From Tubiluchus corallicola (taxonomy: Eukaryota > Priapulida > Priapulimorpha > Priapulimorphida > Tubiluchidae), in assembly GCA_030141605.1 (NCBI GenBank), contig JAQGDQ010000211.1, forward strand, positions 84,885 through 148,884: a DNA stretch of 64,000 bases, written 5' to 3'. A model generated the notes under the pieces. The model was not told the DNA's origin and ran no database searches. It saw nothing but the letters and a program-made list of their open reading frames with translations. The position numbers and the translations under genes were made by a program. Positions 1 through 13,000 of the stretch are shown here, one piece after another; the first letter of the stretch is position 1; every line of letters begins with the position of its first letter.

Positions 1-59
1 ATTATAGTTGTGGCGGGACTGAGACTTAGCTCATCAATAAGAATAATCCTTCAAGTCTA

Positions 60-520
60 AGATGAGAGACACTGGAAAGTCTATTAGATTTTAATAGATT
101 TATTTTGCAATAAACATATACATTACATTACATGTGCACGATAATCAGTTTTTGTTAATACAAAAATATGATACAATTCATGAATACTGTGCTAGAGACC
201 TAAGAAGCTAGCTTATGGTAGGCCACTAGAATTAGTTACGAAAAAAATTACAATATATACAGATACAACATTACAATATATACAAATATAAATACGGGTG
301 GGAAGTAATAAAAATATTATTATACTATACAAATTTTTGAAAATGAAAAACAACAAATCATGATTGAGTGATCAGTTATATGTTTCAAGCAAGTTTAATT
401 TATATTTTTTTTTAAATATGGAAAGCGAGTTGGCATTTTTAATAGCTGGAGCAATTGAATTCCATATGTAAGGGCCATTGTATTTAATAGAAAATTTTCT
501 AACATTAGTGTTGCGGATAT
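60..520 (-). mobile_element. 5'-truncated non-LTR retrotransposon 3' end
   Basis: The minus strand reads VRKFSIKYNGPYIWNSI, then a Lys-rich stretch with SIFKK and a stop. This is the usual C-terminal end of a LINE reverse transcriptase ORF (the G..IWNS and FKK signature), followed by an AT-rich 3' UTR toward position 60. Confidence 0.7.
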
Positions 521-529
521 GAGATATGC

Positions 530-1430
530 TTCAGTAAACAAGTTTATCACCTACAAATTCATAAGGCCCAACATACAGTTTCAATATGCTTACCCTGTCC
601 CACACACCTTTGAACAGAGATTCCGTGCATCGAGTCTACCTCCACCTGAGTGCGTTGGTCAACAGACTGGACAATGGGCTTCCCATCCTGAACACTCCAA
701 CATAGAGAAGCAACGGCTAAAACAAGAAACGCTTTATTACCATTTAATTACATAATTCTTGTATAAGTCTACGCATGTTTAAACCAGAACCGGACTCAAT
801 CTTAAACTGTAGGTGAAAACAATCTACTCTTCACAATATTGAAAGGAAATATAGTATTTTTTTCAAAAACGACTTACATGAAAGAATTGTTACCAACCAA
901 AAAAACCAATTTGACGCTCACGGCATTAGTTCTTCCCTGTTACATGCATTTCACCATTCGCTAGTTAGACGGACACTAGCGCCTGCATTTCGGAAATGCA
1001 TTGCACAAAAAGCAGGTGCTGTACCTCTCAGTTCGGATGTGCTAGTTTGTGAGAGGTATAAACACATGTTCGATACCTTATGCATGAGCACAGGGGCAAA
1101 TCTGAAATTTTATTTTAAAACTTACCTAGTTTTAGTACAGCACATTGAATATCTTACAGTAGCGCTGTACTTCAATTTTCACTTTCACAAACACGTGTAA
1201 CACACTCGTGGAATATTTTTGACGTTGAAAATTATGTTAGTTTGTGATGTCATCAATGGTTGGGCTCGCCCGCCGTTAATTAAGATGTTAATTTGTTATT
1301 TAATTATTAGAAACGCTTTTGCAGTATTAATTGTGTTAAAACGTATACTTTTTACCTGACTTGAAAATGGAGTAGTATATGAAAAATCATCCTGTCTTCC
1401 TTTAAGAAAATGTAAAACAAAAATTGCAAA
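530..1430 (+). repeat. Dispersed repeat family, copy 1
   Basis: 530-770 matches 22540-22780. 780-1430 matches 24420-25030 and 26610-27290, with an inverted fragment at 60440-60620. Shared landmarks are ATGTTAGTTTGTGATGTCAT and GAAAAATCATCCTG. No coding potential; nature unknown. Confidence 0.75.
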
Positions 1431-3394
1431 AATTCTAAGTCTTAAGTTGATTTGTTGACGAAATTAACTGTGTAAATCATGTTGATGATTAAAAACTAAG
1501 TCAAGTAGCTAAAAACAAGTGGAAAATGAACAAAAATAAATAATAACAAAAAGGAAAGACTTTCTTATATTATTTGTAATTAATAAATTAATTTACAGAT
1601 GATTAAATTGCAAATGCAAAATGGGAATTTGGGACAATGGGAAAGGCTCTGGCAACTCAATTATAACCACAGCAGGAACAGATGTCAGATTTCTTGGGCT
1701 GGCTCGAAGGTGAACCAGATTCTGCTGGTGGGTGCCTGGCAATATGGCACTGAGTGGCAGTTCGTGTATAGTTATTGTGGAACTGCAACACCCCCTATTT
1801 TCACTCGATATTATTGATAATATTCAATATAATAAGTCTTTTTTATTTAGTTCTTTCTTTATACTTGTACCGAACTAAAGCAGGTGAGGGTAGTACTGTT
1901 TGCTTCACAGCCCAGCACAGTGGTGTTTGGCTGTTGTGGGCATGCGGTCAAGTGCGTATGTCTGAACCCAGGTAGAGAAAGTACTGTCGCTCACACAGTT
2001 TGTTGTCAGTTGTCATGTGCTTACCAGGAATGGATCAAGCTCAAGCTGCGACAATTTAGGCTATTCATAAGCAAAAAATATTTTTTTAGTTTAGAATTTT
2101 ATCAATTTTATGTATAAACTTTCGTATGTTTGTTTGTTTAAAATTACAATTACAACATTAAAATTACATATGTTTGTTTCGTTTTATACAGTATTAAAAC
2201 ACTGGCTAAAAATTTTCTGAAGCAGCACCGCCAGTAATTTTAGCTACGAGCCACAACTGGATGGGTGACTGGCAATATGGCAAAAATGGAAAATAACATG
2301 TTACAATAAATTGCCATAATACAAGACGCTTTATCTGTGAAAAATAGCAGGTCTAGTGTAAAAGGACCAAAATGAACAGTTGTCATTGATCTTACATCAT
2401 ATATTTTTATGTGTGTACAGGTACTTATTTTTATTATTATTTTTCTTTATTATTATTTTACGTTTATTTCAGTACATAAAAAGTACCATAGAATAATGAA
2501 CAAAGCTTAGTTAAAAATCACAATTAAAAATATTACTACAAGACAAATCAAATAAAAAGGTTATTTCTTATCGTTCATATCTCTTATCAAAGTGTTAAGG
2601 GTTAGAGCAGTGAAGTGATCCATCGTAAAATAAACAAGGTTTAGACTTGAACTCTAAACCTACATCAGTGTATTTTTACCAGTGCAATATAAAATGATCG
2701 TCGAAGAGAACTGATACAAACGACTACAATAACAAGCAGTTAGACATTTGCAATTCAAAACTGGTTGTAAATAAATGTGTTTTCATGTAGCAAAAAGTAC
2801 CATAGAATAATGAACAAAGCATAGTTAAAAATGACAATGAAAAAATATTTCTGCAAGAGAAATAAAATAAATATTTACACAAGGAACAGAGAATTGGTAA
2901 GCAAATATGTAATAAAAGGGTTAGTAAGTGTATATTCCCAATGAGCAAATATATTCGAAGTTAAAATGATATCAGTAGTCTGAATAAAACCGCGCATGGC
3001 TTCATTGCTTGAATTTAAAACTTGCTGACGAAGGCTGAAGTGTTTTTGTGAGTTTTAAGTAAACAAGAGTTAACAATGTTGAACTGGGCTTTCAAATGTC
3101 AAGTCAGTAGCCAAGGACAAGAATAGTACATTTTAAACTTATTACTCCAATTTGAACAACGGGCAATGTACAGTTTTACGCAAGACAAATCAATTCTGAT
3201 CAAATAAAGAAACTATCTGATCAAAACAAGGCTACGACTCTTCAATGCATATGTAACTAACTAGTATTATAACATACAATAGTAAAATGTGAGGTTTAAT
3301 GTCTATCCATTGTTTGAACCATAGAGCAATTTCTAAGCCATGAGAACATTTATTTGAGCCAGGGAATCATTACCTAAACCATGGAACCATTGTT

Positions 3395-3870
3395 TAAAGG
3401 ACAAGAAAAGAGGCACCTGAAGTAGGTTTCAGAAAAAATCGCATTAAAACATTATACAACTTTACAGCAATTTTATGTACATATCTTACTCGTGTTGAAA
3501 GAATTTTCATTTGTTTTCATTTTAAATATTCCGCAATACTGTTCTGACGGCGCCATTACATGACGTCACTACGCCACGTAAATCAGGGGAAGAAAAGACA
3601 TGTTAAATCATGACCCAAAAAACTTTCCATGCAAATCTGTATTACTTAGAATTTCTCTTACCTGCTGGAAAGACTTACGTAACTAGATTATAATTTAAAA
3701 TGTTTATGCCAGTTGGTTAAATGTCGCTGACTCACATTTTTAATCTTATTGACAAGATACAGTAATTTAAAATTTTACTTAATTAGCAACATGTATGCTA
3801 TGAATGCTCTGATTATTTTTTCAAACTTTACTCAATGTTATCAAAAATTGGTTCAAACGACCTACCATTA
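3395..3870 (+). repeat. Dispersed repeat, also at 19775-20330
   Basis: Both copies open TTTAAAGGACAAGAAAAG and share GGCACCTGAAGTAGGTTTC and ATCAGGGGAAGAAAAG. No ORF and no clear terminal repeats. Confidence 0.7.
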
Positions 3871-4052
3871 AAATGGCCGCGCCTAACGGTCATCGCGGGA
3901 GTTTACACTACTAACGGTCGATATTAAACTACCAGCTGGGTATCCAGGTACAACTAATGCATAAATGGAAGCTGTCGAAAGGCCTGAATAAGCTCAAAGA
4001 AATACATAAACGTTCGACATATGACGACTTACCATCTGAAATATTTCAGTTG

Positions 4053-7000
4053 TTATAGAAACTGACTAAGGCTAAGAAACGTTGGTTCATCTTCAACTGC
4101 CTCCTCATCAGCAACAGGTTCGGACAAGTCGTTACTCGGTAAATCTTCTTTGAGAATTTTTCTCTTTTTCTGATACTGAAACATGAAAGATATCATGTAC
4201 GGCTGAATGAACCCAACAACATAATTATGTCTTTAGTGAACTTTCCTGAAGGAATATTTTCGGGATGAAGCCCTTTTCGATACAATCTGGTTAGGAAAGC
4301 ATGTGTGAGAAATAGGATTTATCCTGCAAGGCGAGATCAATGCTACTAAATAACAATAACAGAGTCAGTTACTGCATTGTTATCTGCACTGTCAAGAATT
4401 ACTATTTTCATTCACTCAATAATGCCCTTTTCACAATTGTGAAAAGGTCAAAGGTGAAGTGAACCAAACAACACATTTGTGTACGCTTGACAACGTCTCT
4501 CAGCCCATGCTGTTGTAACAGTAACAGTTTTAATAGCTAGCTAGAACCTTACCTAGTTCATTTTTTCTTGCTCTCAAGCAAGATCTTGCTAGTAAATAAC
4601 TCTAAGCACAGACTAATGCATAATAAAGTAAAGTCTATGCGAAACACCTGAAGTTATTGAACTGCGGCAGACGACTTTTCTTTACTCACATGTCACGTGA
4701 CGGTTGTAAGTTAAGTTGAGTTACTGTGATGCAGTTAACCTCTGACCTACAGCAACTGTGCGTGCGCACAACGAAACTGTGAAAGGACTTACTGATGCAC
4801 CTTCTGTGTACCCTGAGTAGCTGTGCAAATGAATTTTAAGTTTGGAAAATAATAATAATAGGTATTATAATTATAATTATAATAATTGGTACAGTGTTCC
4901 TCGCTACTTTGCGGTTCGTTTATCGCGGACTCGCTGTTTCGCGGGTTTTCAAAAATATTAATGCAAACTATTTATCGTGGTATTTTTGCTCTTTCGCGGG
5001 TTTTTGCAGTACTCCGTCTAAAGTGTTTTTGCACATGCATAGTACGTATTGTACAGTAATGTATAGATTTGATGAATTTTGCATAAAAAATCACAAAATG
5101 TATAAAAATATATTAAAAATATTAATTCTAACATCAAAAGAATATTATAAATAATAAAAATTACCATTTACGCTAAATAGTGCATTTATTCAGAGAATGA
5201 ATACACAGCAAAAACGAAATGTGTACTTGCGCCCGCTTGAGATGCGGGAAAGGGTTATGTATGAGAGTGTGGGGAGGGTTTATAAAGGCTTAAAATAATG
5301 CATAACTACTAAAATAAGTATAGCGTCCCTACTTCGCGGAAATTCACTTATCGCAGGTGTGCCTGGAACGGAACACCCGCGATAAGTGAGGGAACACTGT
5401 ATATTAAGTATGATTATAATTAGAACAATTCTCACTAGTTCTGAACGTTGTGAAGCAGTATTCCCGCATCTTGGACAAGCATCATCAGTTTCATCATTGA
5501 GTTCACCTGCTGCCTCTGCCTCTTCGCCATTACATATACTGCAATGTGTCAGAGGTGCTGGACAATTCATCATGCCTGAAATTCGAAATGCGAAACAGCT
5601 TTAGAATAAAAGTTTGCAAACGGGAAACAAGTCAACTCACGACAAAAATTTGCAACAAAATAGATCAAAATAAAACAGAAGAAACAGCGAAATTTACATA
5701 GAAAGCAACTAAATGTAAATAAAGATACTGCTAAGACTTAAGGTACGACTCCATGTATGCGTGATACTGTTGTGTTTTGTTTCTCTCGGAAGGCTCGTAG
5801 AGAAAACCAGAAAACACCTCGTCAAATTAAACTAGTTTATTATATGAGAAATTTCTTTGGCCATCTAATACCCCAAAATGTTTCCGGAATTTCGCTTTTG
5901 AAACGCATCGATTTCAGCTTTATAAGATCTATATGAAAAAATAAAAGAAGAACCTTGGACAAGAAAAATAAAAAGACGCTGTTTAAGATGGATTGAGCAT
6001 ATGCTTAGACTACCTAATGATAATCCAGTGAAGATAGCTCTTCAACAAGCCATAGAACCAGCTAAAAAAACTGCAGGAGGACAAATGTTAACATATTTAG
6101 ATTTTGCACAGAAAGATTTAAACACTTCAGCATTGATCCTTAGAAATAAATGCACTTGGGGCATTGCGGCATGCAGGGAGTCCTGGCATAGGGAGGTGAG
6201 CAGAATCATGTCCCTGGATGTATGATTCATTGGATGATGGATGATGATTATATGAGAATTCTACAACACACAAGTATGAAGGAACGCGAAATGTTTACAG
6301 TAAATGTGATAATCTGGAAACATGGAAGCGAGAAAGCATATCTGAGAATACGAGGATACAGGAGAATAAACTCCAGCGGCCAGCTCCGCCTTATGTATCA
6401 GTGCAAAGAAACAATCTAGAAATAGAAAGTTCTCGAAACTTCTACAAGGTAAGAAGATTGTTCTACTACACTATGGAATATTCCAGAATAAACTCCACAA
6501 CAGATACGTAATGCGTGATGTGATCCGTATTCATTCAAATGTAATCACTATCATCAGAATACGTGTCACGCAGTAATACGCAGACGGGAAACACCCGTTG
6601 CCTAGGTGATTATAGCGAGTTTTCAAGTTTCCGGTGACCATTTTTGCTGTTGAACTTTCTGAAAATTCTAGTTAGGTGAGTTTTGGTCACTTTAGGACCT
6701 ATGAACAATAATATTTTTTCTATTTGAGTTTTTGAGAGGTGGAAGAAGCATGTAGTTATTTGTTGCGCATCTAACTGCAGTTTTTTCACTAAATGATGAC
6801 ATGTACCGTATTGTTCTCTCCCCTGCAAAATGTCGTGCACCCCAAACCTATGCTCCCTTTTGAATTTTCTCGTCGAATAGTACAATAATAAGCTAATACC
6901 AAAGCTTTAATTATTTCAAATCGTGACCAAAAACGGCGGAAAGAGAGCCTTGAGCTTTTTTAATACGCAGTGTTTACAAACACATGGAAACAGTCACTAC

Positions 7001-10000
7001 ACATCATGTATTGATCACAGATTACACATTACATGCACATGATGTCCTAGCTTAATATTTACTAATGGCAGCTGCTGCTCAGTAAGCTAAGTGATGAAAA
7101 TTCCAGTAATTAACAAACGACAGAAAACTGCCTATGCATGCTGCTTTACAAGACTAAAACAACGTCGCGATATTACATAAACATAAAACTTTTAACCCGA
7201 AAATACATTTACCTGAAAATATTACGGATGTGTCGAACCGAACACATCGTCTTGATGCTTCATCAAGCTCTATTGGTGACGATGGTCTGACTGCGTCGTG
7301 CCAAAGTCGATATTCGTCAGCGACGGCAGCAGTAATGAGTGAATCTGCAAGAAAAGCAATTACAGTGTTTCCTCGCTACTTCGCGATTCGTTTATCGCGG
7401 ACTCGCTGTTTCGAGGGTTTTCAAAAATATTAACGAACTGTAGTACTTGCACCAGAATGAGATGATGATGATGAAGGTGATGATGATTATGATGTTGATG
7501 TTGATAAAGATGTTGATGATGACAATGGTGATGTTGATGATGATGTTGATGATGGTGATGATGATAATGATGATGTTGATGATGATGATGTTGATGATGA
7601 TGATGATGTTGATGATGATGATGAATGTTATAATACAACGTTATCTTTGTGACGTTTTAGATTTCTGTTAAATAAACATCCAATTCGAATTATGTAAATA
7701 ATACACAGGTAGTTGTCGACTTACGACCACAATCGGCTTCCGGCAGATTGGTCGTAAGATGAATCGAACCTGTATATTAAAGCGATACGCCTCTATGCAC
7801 AAGACGTTGTGTGTGTGTGTGTGTGTACGCACTGTAAGTATGGCAGCGCCTATGACGAATGTATCAAAACACAAAGCGATTTAAAGTCGACTTTTTTTAA
7901 AAAATGGAAAGAAATATGAGTTATAGCTGCTTTTTGCATAATTAATTGAACAGCGGTCAGGTGGTAAAGTCAAATAGTCGTAAGTCACACAGATCGTAAG
8001 CCAACAACTACCTGTTCTCATTTTATAAGTAATTTACTAGTAATTTATGATTAATTCATGAAGAATTTAGCTTTTTTCTTGAATCGAAATTGATAAACGG
8101 GCTACACCACGCATACTTTCTTTATTTACTGATATCACACTCATTTTCCTACCTAGCTGTCACACCTGGTTTTTCGTAAGCTAATCTAGCCATCGTGGTT
8201 ACAAATAGTTTAAAAAATCTCATAGCACAGACTTGCCCTTGTAGAAATGCCTTCACCAAATACATTGGGACTATGGCAGCAATTCACTGGATTTGGGTAA
8301 CCAAAATGGTCTTAATTTGCTCATTAGTTTACAGTAAGTCATCGCTTAACGATGCTAACATTTCAGCACTGCATAATACTAATTTAATAATCAGTTTGGG
8401 GTGGTTGATTTGATAACTAATGTTTTTCGCCACCCCTTCCCATTTGCTTTGCTTTTTTATTTATACCTATTTTTCTTTGTATTGTTATTGGGATGAAAAT
8501 AAATGATTTGATTTGATGAATGCGCTCCAGCAAAATGTGACATGTCGTTAAACGAAGACAAGACTTACACAGAAAGCAATGTAAAAGAACTGAGATACGT
8601 TCCACAAGAAAAAAAAAATCAATGCATCAATGTTGCTTAAATCATATAAATTAAACGTTTTATGAGTTTTATTCATACTGGCTAAGTTCTTTCTGTTTGC
8701 TTGAAACCACCTATCTTTCTTACCAATATCTTGCTAGACTTGCAAGTGGTTTCTCTTTCCTTAATGTTGAAGCTTTTATATAGGTGGTTAGGAGTTGAAC
8801 TCTGGGTAGCAAAAGTCAAGCGTGGAGCAATCTTGAGATAATTTCATGTAACCTGGTTGTCATAGCAACAAGTTCAATACAGGACAACATTCCTTTGCAT
8901 AAAATCTAAACTCCTGTGTCTGGATGCGTATAAATTAGCAAATAGATCTCGCTTAGTACAAACGGTTTGAATTTAGTACGTAGTCAGTCGGGAAGCAAAA
9001 ACATTATAATAATTGTACTGTGTAGGTTACTACCGTGTTTTTAGAAGAGAATAACGCAATATGTACCATTTTAATGCTTCAAATTAGGTAAAAATGTGGT
9101 TGATATAATAAAAGATGGCAACGAGCAAAGAAAAAATCGTCGTTAAAATGAAGCATATGTCATTGAGTGAAAAAATTCGTTGTTAAAGTGAAACGTGTCA
9201 TTGAGTGAAAAAATCGTTGTTAAAGTGAAGCATGTGTCATTGAGTGAAAAAAATCGTTGTTAAAGTGAAACATGTGTCATTGAGTGAAAAAATCGTTGTT
9301 AAAGTGAAACATGTGTCATTGAGTGAAAAAATCGTTGTTAAAGTGAAACATGTGTCATTGAGTGAAAAAAATCGTTGTTAAAGTGAAACATGTGTCGCTA
9401 GGTGAGAAAAAGGTGTCAAATGTTCAGCGTCATTAAAACAAAACGTCGCTAAATGGGGAGTTGTTGAACCAGGACTTACTGTAATATAAAATGTTTACAT
9501 TTGCTCAAAATTATAATACATATTTCCAGGACAATAGAAATTTCTAGATTTTGTAATGCAGAATTGAAATTAGGAACAGCTAGTAGTAACTGGCAGTATT
9601 GTGTCATGCATACCAGTTGGTGCAGTAAGCGTACAGGTCTTATCAGCAGAACTCTCGTTACTTGGAATGTACATTTGATACAAGATGTCAGCACTGTAGT
9701 TCATTTGCAGTGCAGCAAACCCCCGATCGGGATGACGAATCACAGCAGCACCTGAAAAAGATCAACTTTTAAGCAATAGTAATAACTAACTGAGAAAATG
9801 TTCAGGTTACTCGCTTGCGAAGTAACTCTACAAAGTGGTTCGTTTCGCCGCGATGCACGTCCCGTCCATGTGACGTGTTTTTGTATTATGACATCATCAC
9901 AATACAGTTACTCCATATTCTGAATTCAATAGCAACAATAAACAGCAAAAAAAGTCAAAAAAACAAGAGACAAAATGCTTCACATTCCAGGGGGGCATCC

Positions 10001-13000
10001 ACATATAACGATAACAAGTTTTCGGTCGATTTCGAGAACCTACTTACTTTGTGTTATGATGGCGTTATCATATGCCCTACCACCTGCCCACCCTTATATT
10101 GATTTTGATATCACACCGATGTAAGTTTTTGTACAGTTTATTCTTCCTCCTCCCAAGGACAGGCAACATCATCACATGTGTTAATTAACGAGAAACCATC
10201 AGTGGATTCTACTAGAGACGGAGAAAGGTGGAGATGATGGCTGCCCCAATTCAACGAACTCGTTCTCAGCGACCCATTCTGCAGATTCCTCCTCCTCACG
10301 GACGATTACAACCACCCATTTCTTGTCGTGCATCATTGCCAGTCAGATAACAATATCATTACTAAATCAGCTAATTACCTTGTGTTATAATGATGCTATC
10401 AAACATCCCCCACCATCTACCCATGCTAAACTTGATATTGTTATACGTAGATGATCTCGGATTAGTCTACACACTTTTGTGTACTGTGTATGTCAAATGT
10501 TACACATTAGCGAATGTGTGTATACTGTACTGGGTGTGCTATACAGTATTGTACACTGTACATCAGGGGTGTGCAAATTGCGGCCCGCCGAGAGAATTTG
10601 TGCGGCCCGCGAAAAGATTTGTCAACCTAATGAAAGTGCAGCCCGGGCGATTAATTGAGTGTATCCAGCTGAAGTCCATGCCACGATCCCAAAGATAGTG
10701 CGGGTAGTTTTTTCTACTAGATCGGATGCCATTAACCCTTACAAGACGGTGTTAGCTTAATGTCACTGTACTACACAGACTGTATGATACACATTACTAA
10801 TATGCATTGTAATGAAATTACCACTATCTGTCCTGAAAGTAGAAATATATGGTTTGTAATATAAATTTTAATAACTTCTAAAATAGTTTCTTGAGTGTAG
10901 TAGTAATGATGTACGCAGGTCGGATGCAAAAAAATCATTATTAGGCCTTTCTGTACTTGGCTCCTTAATCAAACTGTCTGTGGCCCGCAGGAATTGAAGG
11001 AAAGTTTAATGTGGCCCAGCTAGTCAGATAATTTGCACACCCCTGCTGTACATGGTGTGGAAATTTGAAAAAGGAGTTCATAGTCACAGAACAATTTCAT
11101 CCTTTTCATTGTATTTAACATATTAACGAATAATGCAAGATTTGAGCCATACCTAATCACCTTCATCTCCTACTTAAAAAAATCTGTATATTTGATATAG
11201 TTATACAAAACGATCATATAATCTGATTTTCACTACTTTCACTGGTTACTTGCATTACTTACAATACTTTTCTTATACTAACACTTACATTTTCTAGAAC
11301 GGTCAAAGTCTAGGAAATTCTTGAAAATCCTAAAGTGAAAGAAATTCTAGGAAACCAAATTTTCCTAAACAGGCACATTTTCTGGATTTTGTGGGATTGT
11401 AATGATGTCTGGTGACAAGGTGATTGGATTACCTCATTTCTCTCGAGCTAATGCAACCGCAAAAACTCTATAACATTTAGACATAATATAGGAAAACCGG
11501 GAAAACGTCCAGAAAAACAACGTTCCCTCAAAGTTGACTTATGGCGCGTTCAGACTAGAGAATTCTCTCGCAACTTTTCTCTGTGAACGACTTGGCAACT
11601 TCACTTGCAACTTTAGCGAGAGTTGCCGTGAGTTCATGGCACTCTGTGAGAGAAGCTGGCAAGCTGTTCACACTTGCGAGAGAACTCTTCAGCCTGAACA
11701 CGCGATAAGTCAACTTTGAGGCCATTATAGCCTTTCATCACGACAGATGCATTTGTCAAAAAGAAGCCCATGCCATCGTGTTGCAACGGTTTCTATTCTT
11801 TTAAGACAACTATGAATTTCCCGGTAGAAAAGATACCGCCTACTGTGTCTTTTCTACACAATATTCTGGCAATGACCAAAATGACTATTTTTGGAGGTTT
11901 TCCCCCATCTTTCCAAGAGAAACCCAAAAAATGTCTTAGCGGCATTTGGTCATGGCTTTGGAGGGACGTTTGTACCACTTTGGAAAGATGAGAAATTGGG
12001 CCACACGATGATATGGTGTCTTTTACACTTTTTGACACTGAGATATGGTGTTTTTTACACTTTTTGACGTGATGATATGGTGTCTTTTACACTTCTTGAC
12101 AGGATGATATGGTGTCTTTTACACTTCTTGACAGGATGATATGGTGTCTTTTACACTTCTTGACAGGATGATATGGTGTCTTTTACACTTTTTGACACGA
12201 TGATATGGTGTCTTTTACACTTCTTGACAGGATGATATGGTGTCTTTTACACTTCTTGACAGGATGATATGGTGTTTTTTACACTTCTTGACAGGATGAT
12301 ATGGTGTCTTTTACACTTCTTGACAGGATGATATGGTGTCTTTTACACTTTTTGACACGATGATATGGTGTCTTTTACACTTCTTGACAGGATGATATGG
12401 TGTCTTTTACACTTCTTGACAGGATGATACGGTGTCTTTTACACTTCTTGACAGGATGATACGGTGTCTTTTACACTTTTTGACACGATGATATGGTGTC
12501 TTTTACACTTCTTGACATGATGATATGGTGTCTTTTACACTTCTTGACAGGATGATATGGTGTCTTTTACACTTCTTGACACGATGATATGGTGTCTTTT
12601 ACACTTTTTGACACGATGATATGGTGTCTTTTACACTTTTTGACACGATGATATGGTGTCTTTTACACTTTTTGACACGATGATATGGTGTCTTTTACAC
12701 TTTTTGACACGATGATATGGTGTCTTTTACACTTTTTGACACGATGATATGGTGTCTTTTACACTTTTTGACACGATGATATGGTGTCTTTTACACTTTT
12801 TGACACGATGATATGGTGTCTTTTACACTTTTTGACACGATGATATGGTGTCTTTTACACTTCTTGACACGATGATATGGTGTTTTTACACTTCTTGACA
12901 GGATGATATGGTGTCTTTTACACTTCTTGACACGATGATATGGTGTCTTTTACACTTTTTGACAGATGATAGGTGTCTTTTACACTTCTTGACACGATGA

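Larger units (their letters stand above)
1..4052. other. Region downstream of TAF1C, no gene seen
   Basis: Holds a LINE 3' end (60-520), a multi-copy dispersed repeat (530-1430), a sequence at 2050-2175 shared with 23415-23535, two related copies of one sequence (2463-2565 and 2785-2890) and a segment (3395-3870) repeated at 19775-20330. No coding exon was recognised. Confidence 0.6.
8332..9481. mobile_element. TA-flanked MITE, family 2, with insertion and inner tandem array
   Basis: Ends TA-CAGTAAGTCATCGCTTAACG and GGACTTACTG-TA. It is related to 29031-29683, 49705-50401 and 57822-58994. Comparison with these shows a foreign block at about 8361-8517 and an amplified inner array at 9126-9395. 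Confidence 0.75.

Noticed and set aside
2215-2285. Weak 5S-like stretch (CTGGATGGGTGACTGGCAATA)
   Set aside because: Match is too short and the rest of 5S is absent.
7360-7671. His-rich and Met-rich ORFs
   Set aside because: Translation of a GAT microsatellite.
10170-10345. Minus-strand ORF with REEEESAEWVAENEFVE
   Set aside because: Short, isolated in a TAF1C intron, with no family recognised; possibly a decayed transposon gene.
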